36,339 nt of DNA from Candidatus Neomarinimicrobiota bacterium (GCA_022567655.1 JADFGO010000011.1:1-36339); one strand, 5' to 3'. Shown: positions 1 through 8,373, counted from the first letter of the stretch. Made by a program: numbers and translations. The notes: generated by a model not told the origin, from the letters alone.

Positions 1-401
1 GTACGCTGTCCCATTACTTCGCCCGAAAAAACGAAGTGAGCGCCTATCTCCTCCATATAAATTTTTGCCTTTGAGAACATCATGATACGGCAATCGACGC
101 ATGGGTTCATATTGGCTCCATAACCGTATTTAGGGTTTAGGAGTATATCCCAATATTCGGTGGATATATCTATTATCTCGATGGGTATCTCAAGGTCCGA
201 ACCCAAACGCAGCGCTTCGTTTTGCATCTTCTGAACCGGAACGTCATCCCTGTTCAATTTTCTCTGATGATCCGTGATGCAGAATCCGGTGCTGAAGTTT
301 ACCCCCTGAATCTCAACCCCCATATTTTTCATGACATGTGCGGCGAGCGTACTGTCCAGTCCGCCGGAGAGCATCCCGACTGCTTTTACCTTATCTGACA
401 T
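1..401 (-). CDS. PP-loop tRNA 2-thiouridylase-like protein (5' part, cut by window edge)
   Basis: This is the first 133 residues of an ATP-dependent tRNA thiolation enzyme of the MnmA/ThiI-like PP-loop group. The pyrophosphatase loop SGGLDST lies at residues 12-18 directly after a short beta strand. Further on comes GANMNPCVDCR, with Cys101 and Cys104, the CxxC placed where such enzymes carry catalytic or metal-binding cysteines, and then SGEVMGQR near the window edge. The ATG at 401 is preceded by AAAGGA at a good distance. The arrangement fits the family in which a PP-loop domain is followed by an NFACT/DUF814-like RNA-binding part better than it fits classical MnmA, but the C-terminal half is outside the window and cannot be checked. 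Nothing is seen to be co-transcribed with it here. Confidence 0.8.
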   Translation of the reverse strand, partial: MSDKVKAVGMLSGGLDSTLAAHVMKNMGVEIQGVNFSTGFCITDHQRKLNRDDVPVQKMQNEALRLGSDLEIPIEIIDISTEYWDILLNPKYGYGANMNPCVDCRIMMFSKAKIYMEEIGAHFVFSGEVMGQR

Positions 402-578
402 AAATTATCCTTTCTTCGCATCGGGAGTTTAACAATTCAGGTCATTATTGTCAATAATCTGTTTCTAAATCTATTACCGAGTTGTACCAGATAAACCGGT
501 CTGTTTAGAGGCTGTTTAGAAACGGATTTCAAATGAAAAACTGTTGAAACAGTTTGCATTAGCACGGCTTATCTATAT

Positions 579-598
579 CCCCTCGATCAATCGAGGGG
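579..598. repeat. Short perfect hairpin of a dispersed repeat
   Basis: The arms CCCCTCGAT and ATCGAGGGG are perfectly complementary around a 2-base centre. The right side continues as TTAAGAAGATGT. The 16-base block GGGGTTAAGAAGATGT (595-610) recurs inverted at 35802-35817, again at the edge of a G/C-rich palindrome, so this looks like one copy of a dispersed repeat family. No T-run follows, so it is not an obvious terminator. Confidence 0.6.
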
Positions 599-651
599 TT
601 AAGAAGATGTCGGGATTATTACTCTTACGCTGTCATTAACCCCCGATTTTA

Positions 652-833
652 GAGGCTGTGTGAAAACATAGAAAAAAACGTCATTCCGAAGGAGTCCCGT
701 CCCGAAGTTTCGGGACGACTGAAGGAATCTCATAAGTACTTGTACTGCAGTTATTTATGAGATTGCTTCGTCCGCAAGCTGGCGGACTCGCAATGACGCT
801 TTTTACATTGTTATTGGGTTTGCACACAGACTC
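652..833. mobile_element. MITE-like non-coding element with terminal inverted repeats and nested hairpins
   Basis: The ends match as inverted repeats in 10 of 11 bases (GAGGCTGTGTG at 652-662 against CACACAGACTC at 823-833). Inside are nested inverted repeats: CGTCATTCCGAAGGAGTCC (679-697) against GGACTCGCAATGACG (784-798), CGTCCCGAA/TTCGGGACG around 698-717, TCTCATAA/TTATGAGA around 728-761 and GTCCGC/GCGGAC around 770-787. There is no transposase frame in its 182 bp. The end sequence resembles tips of IS5/IS1182-type elements as I remember them; that parentage is inference. A second tip-like sequence sits at 508-523. Confidence 0.6.
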
Positions 834-923
834 CAAATAGCCTGGCTAAGAAGGGGAATCTGCATTGTAACTGTCACCCGGATTCACCTGATATTTTAGG
901 GGAAGTTCAAATATCCTAAACTC

Positions 924-952
924 TTGACATACTGACACTGCTCGCTTATAAT
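924..952 (+). promoter_or_regulatory. Near-ideal sigma70 promoter of the cytochrome operon
   Basis: A perfect -35 TTGACA (924-929) and a perfect -10 TATAAT (947-952) are separated by exactly 17 bases. Transcription would begin near 959, about 50 bases before the first codon of the barrel-like protein. A full consensus match suggests strong, activator-independent expression of the operon downstream. Confidence 0.85.
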
Positions 953-1006
953 TACGCCCTAAGTGAAGTAGATTTTAATAGAAACTAATCAAAACGGAAA
1001 ACGCAG

Positions 1007-2413
1007 ATTTTTCACAGTGACTTCTATTATTCGGGGCGATTTTGGCGGCTCCACTATTTTACTCTCTTCTTTTTTATCCTGTTATTTCAGTCAGGGCTAA
1101 ACGCTCAATCATACGACGGCAGGTTCTCCTCTTCCGTCTATGCATGGTCGGAAAGTTACGATGGCACCAAAAGGGAACATTTACGAATCTATCAGTCATC
1201 AAGCATAACCCTGCGTGATTTTTTCAAAAAGGGATTAAAGCTCAAAAGCTATTTTTATCTCTCCGATGATCTGAATTCAAACGTTCCTGACAATACGTAT
1301 CTCAAATTATACGACATATACGCTGATTATTCCGGAGCGTTCTTCGATACGGATTTAAAAATCGGAAGACAATTTCTCTTCGCCGGAGTCGGCAGGGGAC
1401 CGATTGACGGATTAAAGCTAACTTACAGGGGTTCGGATAACGGGAAATTATTGCTCTATGCCGGGACATCAGCTCCCTTGACCGATTCGGAAAAGATCGA
1501 CAGCTGGAACGAGAGTCATATGTTCGGGGGCGAACTGACTCTCTATTACCTGTTTGGAAGCGTCGCAAAATTCAGCTACATGAGAAGATCGAAAAGCGTC
1601 GAGCCGTTCGAGCTGAACCCTCCCCGATTGGGAATCAGCAGTGTGAACCCTACCTCCCTGCAAAGGCAGGCTGTAGGGATAGACGTTACAAGGGAACTGA
1701 ACGACCGAATGTCACTATACCTGAGAGCGGATTTAAGTGTTGGAGACGGAGTCCCGGACGGAACTTTAGCTCTTGAAAGGAGCGAACTGATAGTTACCTA
1801 CAACCGTCCGAAATCTCATTACATAACCGCCGAATTTCTCAATCGCCGCCCGCTCATTTACATCAATTCGTTTTTCAGCAGGTTCAGCAAACTGCTTCGG
1901 CGGAGTAATGAACTCAGTCTTGCTTTGGATAAAAGAATCTCGGAAGAGTTCTGGTATAACGGCAAAATAGCAGTCGTCTATTACGGCGCTCCATCATATA
2001 GAGGCAGGAGCTCAAGGAGCCTGCGGTTCAACACCGGAATATCGCTGAACGGATTGACAGCGGGACTAACCGTCCGAAACGGGTACGGCGGCGATTGGTT
2101 CGGGGTTTATGGCGGTTATTACGGTAAGATAACGAAGACAATCAGCCTCAGACTTGACGGCGAGTGGTCTGCGTTTTCGTTGACTTCATTCGATCTTCTC
2201 GACGACAGCGACAAAAGCTCCGCATTCGGCGTCAGAACCGGAGGAAACTGGAAGATCAACCGGCATATTTCGGTGGACGCGGAAATTCAGACGCTCGCTC
2301 AATCGATAGAATGGGCGAATATAGCTGATTTTATTCCCTTTGCGGGAAATGACAGGGAATTACGCGCTTTCGCGAAAGTCAACTTCTGGATCTTCAAGGG
2401 GAAGGGTTACTGA
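1007..2413 (+). CDS. Outer-membrane beta-barrel-like protein, porin partner of the multiheme cytochrome
   Basis: The frame is open from 989 to 2413 and encodes about 468 residues. It begins with a signal peptide: a basic segment, a hydrophobic run (FTLFFFILLF), then a probable cleavage after GLNA. The rest has the alternating polar/aromatic pattern of outer-membrane strands (for example FGVYGGYYGKI, SLRLDGEWSAF) and ends with a short strand rich in aromatics (VNFWIFKGKGY). I recognise no named family. The gene is followed by one base and then the 12-heme cytochrome gene, and shares the promoter at 924-952, so a role as an outer-membrane sleeve for that cytochrome is likely, though smaller than MtrB/PioB. 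No in-frame ATG, GTG or TTG exists before 1451, which would remove the signal peptide. ATT at 1007 is the best remaining start, so the exact 5' end is uncertain. Confidence 0.65.
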   Translation: MFHSDFYYSGRFWRLHYFTLFFFILLFQSGLNAQSYDGRFSSSVYAWSESYDGTKREHLRIYQSSSITLRDFFKKGLKLKSYFYLSDDLNSNVPDNTYLKLYDIYADYSGAFFDTDLKIGRQFLFAGVGRGPIDGLKLTYRGSDNGKLLLYAGTSAPLTDSEKIDSWNESHMFGGELTLYYLFGSVAKFSYMRRSKSVEPFELNPPRLGISSVNPTSLQRQAVGIDVTRELNDRMSLYLRADLSVGDGVPDGTLALERSELIVTYNRPKSHYITAEFLNRRPLIYINSFFSRFSKLLRRSNELSLALDKRISEEFWYNGKIAVVYYGAPSYRGRSSRSLRFNTGISLNGLTAGLTVRNGYGGDWFGVYGGYYGKITKTISLRLDGEWSAFSLTSFDLLDDSDKSSAFGVRTGGNWKINRHISVDAEIQTLAQSIEWANIADFIPFAGNDRELRAFAKVNFWIFKGKGY

Positions 2414-2414
2414 G

Positions 2415-3410
2415 ATGTTCAAAAAATTCAGCCTCCTCCTTTATTCTTTATTGTTTATTCAGCTGAACAGCGTTAACGCCGGCGATGAAAAGATCAGACC
2501 GATCAAGCTCTCGCACAAAGTTCACATGGCTTTGGAAAATGTCGAATGTTCAACTTGTCACAAAGACACCGACATTTCGGTCAGATCTTCCGATATTATT
2601 TTACCTTCTAAGGAAGTATGCTCCTCATGCCATGACGTTGAATCTCCGGAGAAATGCAGTCAGTGTCATTTGACAACAGATGCAAAGGGATTCAGAGGAT
2701 TTATAACACCCGAACCTGAATTAAACTTCAACCACAAATACCACACTGTCACCCGGGGACTTCCCTGTTTCTTCTGCCACGGCGATATCGAAAATCAGGA
2801 TGTTATCAGCGAAGCAAATATGCCGCCTATGACCACATGCTTCAATTGCCATAACGATAAAATCGCCCCTACCGACTGCGGGTGGTGCCACCTGAACGAG
2901 GATAATTTAAGACCCGAATTTCATACTACCGACTGGCTGAGCAAGCACCGGGTCATATATAATTCGGGAAAGTTGAAAGCGGAGAATAATTGCGCTATGT
3001 GTCATCAGGATAACTGGTGTCAGGAATGCCACACCGGTTCCCAGCTGACGAAATCTTCTCCTCAGAGCGTTTCACCCTTTTACCAGCCGAGTGAACGGGG
3101 AAGGAAACCGCAGACCATATCGAGAGTGCATTCACTTAATTACCGCTTCCTCCATCCTATCGATGCCAAAGGCAGGGAACGTTTCTGCACTACCTGCCAT
3201 GAGTTTACGGAGTTTTGCGTTGAATGCCACAGGGAAGATGAAAACCGGTTCATGCCTAAATGGCATCAGGGTTCCGACTGGGCGCCCGGTTTCAGAGTCG
3301 GCGGAAGACATGCTGATTTCGCGCGGCGTGATCTCGAGCGCTGCATGGGCTGCCACGACCTTCAGGGGGAAGCTACGACATGTTTGAGATGCCATGTGGA
3401 TGAAAGATGA
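2415..3410 (+). CDS. Exported dodecaheme c-type cytochrome
   Basis: The product is a 331-residue periplasmic or outer-membrane electron carrier. A signal peptide (MFKKFSLLLYSLLF to about NA22) is followed by twelve CXXCH heme-binding motifs, with first cysteines at residues 45, 69, 81, 118, 142, 155, 193, 202, 258, 268, 310 and 323. Ten other histidines (34, 37, 107, 110, 170, 178, 239, 247, 284, 299) can serve as sixth ligands. The first two heme triplets are a duplication: each starts with HKxH and the next cysteines follow at +8, then +24, then +12 or +13. They resemble triheme c7 modules. Three heme pairs follow. Size and heme density recall MtrA/DmsE-type cytochromes. The ATG at 2415 is chosen because it begins the signal peptide, one base after the barrel gene ends. 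The downstream lipoprotein gene overlaps by four bases (ATGA). Confidence 0.9.
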   Translation: MFKKFSLLLYSLLFIQLNSVNAGDEKIRPIKLSHKVHMALENVECSTCHKDTDISVRSSDIILPSKEVCSSCHDVESPEKCSQCHLTTDAKGFRGFITPEPELNFNHKYHTVTRGLPCFFCHGDIENQDVISEANMPPMTTCFNCHNDKIAPTDCGWCHLNEDNLRPEFHTTDWLSKHRVIYNSGKLKAENNCAMCHQDNWCQECHTGSQLTKSSPQSVSPFYQPSERGRKPQTISRVHSLNYRFLHPIDAKGRERFCTTCHEFTEFCVECHREDENRFMPKWHQGSDWAPGFRVGGRHADFARRDLERCMGCHDLQGEATTCLRCHVDER

Positions 3411-3772
3411 GAAACCCTTATTTCTTAATTCTCGCTGTGTTCCTTATCGGATGTACCGATATCGCCGAAAACCCCACGGACGAGGCAAACTATCAGCCGA
3501 TCCCGCAGAATGTGCAGGAAATAATTCTGTTCAACTGTTCTTTTTGTCATCAACCGGAATCATTGGTCGTGTTTAAGGGACAAATGCCGTACTTCGCGAT
3601 TTCTTTTCCCGACACGATCATTCTTGACACGATTCAAATCTGGCGGGCGAAAGAAAGAATCGGAATCAGGGTAAAGGAAGGAACGATGCCGAGACTTTCG
3701 GATACATCTGACGTATTTTTCCCATTGCCCGATGACAAAAAAGATATAATTGTCAATTGGTCCGAAGGATAA
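3407..3772 (+). CDS. Monoheme c-type cytochrome lipoprotein
   Basis: A 121-residue exported lipoprotein. The lipobox LIGC places the lipidated cysteine at residue 16. One heme motif, CSFCH, lies at residues 44-48, and the following GTMP (Met94) is a good candidate for the axial methionine, as in small His/Met cytochromes c. The start codon overlaps the stop of the 12-heme cytochrome (ATGA), so the two are almost certainly translated together. Because its heme is probably His/Met ligated while the neighbour is probably bis-His, it could act as a higher-potential entry or exit point for electrons at the membrane surface; that is inference. Which membrane leaflet it occupies cannot be read from the sequence. 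Confidence 0.8.
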   Translation: MRNPYFLILAVFLIGCTDIAENPTDEANYQPIPQNVQEIILFNCSFCHQPESLVVFKGQMPYFAISFPDTIILDTIQIWRAKERIGIRVKEGTMPRLSDTSDVFFPLPDDKKDIIVNWSEG

Positions 3773-3837
3773 TTACTTAACGTATAATGATAATAATACA
3801 AAATTGAACCGCGTAATAACATCAAGGAATTTAATTA

Positions 3838-5832
3838 ATGGGTAATGACAGCAAGGTCAAAACGCTCAGCTCAGCGGCGTACGCGCCTAAAGAAGGCGAA
3901 GTTTACGAACCATACATCGCTGAAAAAGATAACGTAGTCGAATTCACGCTGAAAGCAATAATAGTCGGAGCGCTTTTCGGAATAATATTCGGCGCCGCAA
4001 ACGCATACCTTGGACTTAAAGTAGGGTTGACCGTTTCGACCTCCGTTCCTATAGCTGTTATGACTGTCGGTTTCTTCCGTCTTGTCAGGCCGTGGCTTGG
4101 AAAAACTACCATACTTGAGCATAACATTTCTCAAACGGTAGGCTCAGCCAGCTCGAGTCTCGCGAGCGGAATAATATTCACCCTTCCCGCACTATTCCTT
4201 TGGGGTCTTGATCCGACCGTCTTCAGTATGGCGTTAATCGGTTTCACAGGGGGACTGCTCGGAATTCTTTTCATGATACCGCTTCGCAAATTCCTGATCG
4301 TCCAGGAACATGGAAAGCTTCCCTACCCCGAGGGAACTGCTTGTGCCGAAGTCCTTGTCGCAAGCGAAGTAGGCGGATCTCATGCGAAAATCGTATTTAC
4401 GGGTCTCGGTGTCGGAGCCGTATTTAAAGGCTTGATGTCGTTCGGGAACTTCTGGAGTGAGAATTTGAGCTGGGCGATTCCCGGGCTCCCCAAAGGTAGA
4501 ATAGGCATTCACATCCTCCCGGCTTTACTCGGGGTGGGCTATATCCTCGGATATCGCGTGTCGGCGATACTGGTTTCCGGCAGTCTTCTGTCGTGGGGTA
4601 TCTTGATACCGCTTATTGCTTACTTCGGGGATGGTTTAACCTCTACTCTCGCGCCTGAACCGGCTAAACTCATTAGTGAAATGACAACGAGTCAGATATG
4701 GTCCCGTTACATAAGGTACATCGGCGCCGGCGCCGTCGCCACAGGTGGACTAATCTCTCTTACAAGGGCAATCCCCACAATTGTCTCTTCTTTTAAAGTT
4801 GGGTTGGAACAGATAAAAAGCCGCATCTCTTCATCTAATGAGTTAAAAATTCGCACGGAGAGAGACCTGAACATGGCATACGTACTCGGCGGCGTACTGA
4901 TCATAGCTCTTTTAATCGCTCTTTCACCTAATATTATCAGTGCAGCGGACTCACTCGCTGTACGTGCGGTGGGTGCGACGCTCATAATTATCTGTTCGTT
5001 CTTCTTTGTTACCGTTTCCTCCAGAATCGTCGGACTCGTCGGGGTAACAAGCAATCCCACATCGGGAATGACTATCGCTACACTGCTTCTGGTAAGCTCC
5101 ATATTCGTTCTGCTTGGCTGGACGGATGATGTCGGCAAAGCTACTGCTATTACCGTTGGAGCGGTGGTTGCCGTAGCCGCCTCTATCGCCGGTGATACCT
5201 CGCAGGATTTAAAAACCGGTTTTCTCCTCGGCGCCACACCCTACCGACAGCAGATAGGCGAGATGATAGGCGCCGGCACGGCAGCTTATTTTGTGGCGAT
5301 GACTGTGGTTGCTCTGCATCAGGTTTACGGGTTCGGCTCAACCGAGCTTCCGGCGCCCCAGGCAACTTTGATGAAAGTGGTGATCGAGGGAATACTATCC
5401 AGGGACATCCCGTGGGTTCTTATCATGACGGGTGTGATGTTTGCAATAGTAGCTGAATTATTATCAATACCCTCACTGCCTTTAGCGGTGGGAATTTACC
5501 TTCCTGTCTCTACTATGACCCCGATTTTTGTCGGCGGGTTAATCAGACATTATGTAGAAAAAAAATCCGCCAAAAATGAAGATTTATTGAAACAGAGAAG
5601 AGAAAGAGGAATTCTTCTCGGTTCAGGTTTTGTGGCGGGTGATGGTATTACGGGCGTACTCATAGCATTTTACGCTTTATACGTTGGAACGAGACCATCG
5701 TGGAATTTTCATGAATGGATGGGAGGCATGGACACATTTATTTCGTTCGCAATATTTCTCGGTCTTGTCTATTTCTTGCTTAAGGTTGCTATGGGAAAAA
5801 ATGAGCCGCGCTCGGATATTCCCGCTGATTAA
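3838..5832 (+). CDS. OPT-family oligopeptide transporter
   Basis: A 664-residue inner-membrane protein of the OPT (oligopeptide/YSL) superfamily, which imports peptides or metal chelates using the proton gradient. After a hydrophilic start (about 35 residues) come many membrane spans. The first has the conserved family pattern AANAYLGLKVGLTVSTSVP, followed by ILEHNISQTVGSASSSLASG and the LPYPEGTACAEVL loop, all typical of bacterial OPT proteins. The C-terminal half contains GDTSQDLKTGFLLGATP and GSGFVAGDGITGVL, also family signatures. Length is normal for bacterial members. The ATG at 3838 is preceded by AAGGAATTTAATTA. It lies 65 bases after the cytochrome lipoprotein gene, so it may be a separate unit; TATAAT at 3784-3789 could be a -10 box but I see no matching -35. 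The substrate cannot be inferred. Confidence 0.92.
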   Translation: MGNDSKVKTLSSAAYAPKEGEVYEPYIAEKDNVVEFTLKAIIVGALFGIIFGAANAYLGLKVGLTVSTSVPIAVMTVGFFRLVRPWLGKTTILEHNISQTVGSASSSLASGIIFTLPALFLWGLDPTVFSMALIGFTGGLLGILFMIPLRKFLIVQEHGKLPYPEGTACAEVLVASEVGGSHAKIVFTGLGVGAVFKGLMSFGNFWSENLSWAIPGLPKGRIGIHILPALLGVGYILGYRVSAILVSGSLLSWGILIPLIAYFGDGLTSTLAPEPAKLISEMTTSQIWSRYIRYIGAGAVATGGLISLTRAIPTIVSSFKVGLEQIKSRISSSNELKIRTERDLNMAYVLGGVLIIALLIALSPNIISAADSLAVRAVGATLIIICSFFFVTVSSRIVGLVGVTSNPTSGMTIATLLLVSSIFVLLGWTDDVGKATAITVGAVVAVAASIAGDTSQDLKTGFLLGATPYRQQIGEMIGAGTAAYFVAMTVVALHQVYGFGSTELPAPQATLMKVVIEGILSRDIPWVLIMTGVMFAIVAELLSIPSLPLAVGIYLPVSTMTPIFVGGLIRHYVEKKSAKNEDLLKQRRERGILLGSGFVAGDGITGVLIAFYALYVGTRPSWNFHEWMGGMDTFISFAIFLGLVYFLLKVAMGKNEPRSDIPAD

Positions 5833-5837
5833 TATCC

Positions 5838-5866
5838 TTGACTCAATACGGGTTCAAAGATAGCTT
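5838..5866 (+). promoter_or_regulatory. Possible weak sigma70 promoter before the Lon-like protease gene
   Basis: TTGACT (5838-5843) and TAGCTT (5861-5866) are 17 bases apart. The -35 box matches in five of six positions but the -10 box in only three, so this is tentative. Confidence 0.3.
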
Positions 5867-5911
5867 AACGTAATGAAAACAAAGATTGTTATTTGATGGA
5901 GCGTGTCCCTA

Positions 5912-8350
5912 TTGATAATTAAATCCCTATCTCCCGAAAAACTTCGGAACAGCATAAACCCCAAATCATTTAAGTTCAGATCAACCAAAGAAGTACGCCC
6001 TTTATCGGGAGTTATCGGACAGGAAAGAGCGGTTCGGGCGATCGAATTCGGTTTGGGTATGAAAGGTCACGGTTACAACATCTTCGTGACGGGGTTATCC
6101 GGAACAGGAAAAGCTACAATAGTGGAAAGGATTCTCCGTCAACTCGCAGAAAAAGATGTTGGTCCCAATGACTGGTTCTTCGTTCACAATTTTTCCGAAC
6201 CGGATCATCCTCGCGCGATCTCCTTACCCCTCGGAATGGGAATCGAATTCAAGAAGGATATGGAAGCGCTGTTGAACTCATTAAAATCGGATTTACCGAA
6301 GGCGTTTAGTGATAAACCCTATGAGGAACAGAAAGAAGACACTTACAGTGAGTTTAATGAGAAACAAAATTCAGCGCTTCAACGCCTTGAAAACTATGCT
6401 AAAAAGCGGAAAATAATAATTCAGGGAAGCGCCACCGGCTACAAAACAATTCCATTTATCGGCGACAGAGAGATGACGCCTGAAGAATATGAGAATCTGC
6501 CTGAAAGAAGTAAGAAAAAAATCGATGAAAATATCGCAGAGGTTCAGGATAAAATTTCGGCATCCGTCAGGGAGCTCTCCCGATTAGAAGAGAAAACCGA
6601 TGAAAAGATAGAAAAATTGAACGAAGATATCGCTGAGTTTACTGTCAATCAACGACTTGGAAAGTTGTTGAAGAAATACAATTTTTCCGATCCTGTTAAA
6701 GAGTATTTAAATGAAGTCAAAGACGACCTTATTAAAAACGTATGGGATATAGTTTCCTTAGGAGAAGAAAAAGGCAACGTGCTGAGCCTTCAGATTCCTC
6801 AGTCAAAACCGAGTTTTACGAAATATAAAATCAACGTTGTCGTATCAAATACGAAGGTGAAATGCGCTCCTGTTGTGGTCGAGACCAATCCCACTTATCA
6901 AAATTTATTCGGCAGAATCGAAAAGAAAGCGCAGTTCGGTACTCTTGTCACCGATTTTACGCTGATAAAATCCGGAAGTCTGCTAAAATCAAACGGCGGT
7001 TATTTGATCGTTGATATCGAGTCCATCCTTTCTCATCCGTTCGTCTGGGAGACGTTGAAACGGACGTTGAAAAACAAAGAGCTGCGGATAGAAGACCTCA
7101 GCGATGAACTCGGCTTGATCACAACGGTCGGTCTTAAACCCGAACCGATACCGCTTGACGTTAAAGTGATTCTCCTCGGAAGAGCGGACATTTTCCATTT
7201 TCTTGAACAGTATGACGAATCGTTCAGGAAAACTTTTAAAGTAAGGGCGGACTTTGACAATTCAGTAAAGATGACAAAAAACTCGAACAATCAGTACGCA
7301 AGTTTCATATCAAAAGTATGTTTTGAAGAGGACCTTCGTCATTTTAACCCATCGGGAGTAGCTGCGATCATCGAACACGCCCAGCGGACTGTTTCTGATC
7401 AAAAGCGCGGATCTATTCAATTCGGTCACTTGGTGAATATTGTCAGGGAAGCGAGCTATACGGCTGGAAAAAACAATCGACGGTTTGTTTCCGAACAGGA
7501 GGTCGAATCGGCGATAAATGAACGTAGATTTCGCTCGAACCTCGTCGAGGAAAAGATCAGAGAGCAGATAAAAAGGGATGTCATAACCTTCGAATTGTCG
7601 AAGCGCGTTGTCGGTCAGGTCAACGGGCTCGCGGTATATCAGGCAGGAGATCACTCGTTCGGTGTTCCTGCAAGAATTACCGCCAGTGTTTACGCCGGAA
7701 AAGGAAACGTTGTCCAGATAGACAGAGAGGTAAAGTTGAGCGGAAGCACCCACAACAAAGGTGTGCTCATCCTTTCTGCATACATAAATAGAATATTCGC
7801 TGTTAATACACCCTTATCGCTGTCGGTGAGCATAACTTTTGAACAAAATTACTCCTTTATAGACGGCGACAGCGCCTCGTCGACAGAGCTTTACTCACTC
7901 CTTTCAGCTCTCTCTTCGATTCCTGTCAAGCAACCGATTGCCGTTACCGGCTCCGTAGATCAAATGGGGAAAGTTCAGGCTATCGGGGGAGTCAATCAAA
8001 AGATTGAAGGATTTTTTGACGTCTGCCTCGATAAAGGACTTACCGGTGATCAGGGAGTGATGATCCCGGCATCGAACGTGCAGCACTTGATGTTGAGAAA
8101 AGACATAATCGAAGTGGTACGCTCAGGATTATTTCATATTTGGCCGATTAAATCAATCGAGCAGGGAATCGAAGTACTTACCGGCGTCCCCGCCGGAAAA
8201 AGAAATAAGAGAGGACATTTTCCAAAGGGAACCGTGTATGGCGAAGTTGAAAAGCGACTGCGTGAATATCATAAAGAATCAATATTATTCAAGCGAAATA
8301 TTAAAAAAGAACTCGGGATTCTGAACGAAAAAGAAGAAGATTCCAGCTAA
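5912..8350 (+). CDS. LonB-like ATP-dependent serine protease (AAA+ Lon family, COG1067 type)
   Basis: A Lon-type protease without the classical N-terminal substrate domain, in the group annotated as ATP-dependent protease LonB or Lon-related. Counting residues from the GTG at 5903, Walker A GLSGTGKAT lies at 64-72, after IGQERAVRAIEFGL. A long helical insertion (about 110-260) is rich in Glu and Lys and probably coiled-coil. The Walker B region is GGYLIVDIESIL. The C-terminal peptidase domain carries the Ser/Lys dyad: Ser657 in GDSAS and Lys700 in NQKIEGFF, 43 residues apart as in other Lon proteases. An open GTG start exists at 5903, but GGAG at 5898-5901 is then only one base away. TTG at 5912 has better spacing, so I use it. 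The enzyme would degrade misfolded or regulatory proteins in the cytoplasm. Length and motifs appear intact. Confidence 0.92.
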   Translation: MIIKSLSPEKLRNSINPKSFKFRSTKEVRPLSGVIGQERAVRAIEFGLGMKGHGYNIFVTGLSGTGKATIVERILRQLAEKDVGPNDWFFVHNFSEPDHPRAISLPLGMGIEFKKDMEALLNSLKSDLPKAFSDKPYEEQKEDTYSEFNEKQNSALQRLENYAKKRKIIIQGSATGYKTIPFIGDREMTPEEYENLPERSKKKIDENIAEVQDKISASVRELSRLEEKTDEKIEKLNEDIAEFTVNQRLGKLLKKYNFSDPVKEYLNEVKDDLIKNVWDIVSLGEEKGNVLSLQIPQSKPSFTKYKINVVVSNTKVKCAPVVVETNPTYQNLFGRIEKKAQFGTLVTDFTLIKSGSLLKSNGGYLIVDIESILSHPFVWETLKRTLKNKELRIEDLSDELGLITTVGLKPEPIPLDVKVILLGRADIFHFLEQYDESFRKTFKVRADFDNSVKMTKNSNNQYASFISKVCFEEDLRHFNPSGVAAIIEHAQRTVSDQKRGSIQFGHLVNIVREASYTAGKNNRRFVSEQEVESAINERRFRSNLVEEKIREQIKRDVITFELSKRVVGQVNGLAVYQAGDHSFGVPARITASVYAGKGNVVQIDREVKLSGSTHNKGVLILSAYINRIFAVNTPLSLSVSITFEQNYSFIDGDSASSTELYSLLSALSSIPVKQPIAVTGSVDQMGKVQAIGGVNQKIEGFFDVCLDKGLTGDQGVMIPASNVQHLMLRKDIIEVVRSGLFHIWPIKSIEQGIEVLTGVPAGKRNKRGHFPKGTVYGEVEKRLREYHKESILFKRNIKKELGILNEKEEDSS

Positions 8351-8373
8351 ATAACGGACACTCCCTTTTTCGC

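Larger units (their letters stand above)
402..923. other. Gene-free stretch rich in inverted repeats
   Basis: No credible reading frame is visible between the minus-strand thiolation gene and the promoter at 924. The stretch holds a hairpin at 579-598, a MITE-like element at 652-833 and an isolated copy of the element tip at 508-523 (GAGGCTGTTTAGAAAC). Confidence 0.7.

Noticed and set aside
4707-5237. Long minus-strand frame (176 codons) opposite the OPT transporter
   Set aside because: It is a shadow of the transporter gene, which has clear family motifs in the other strand.
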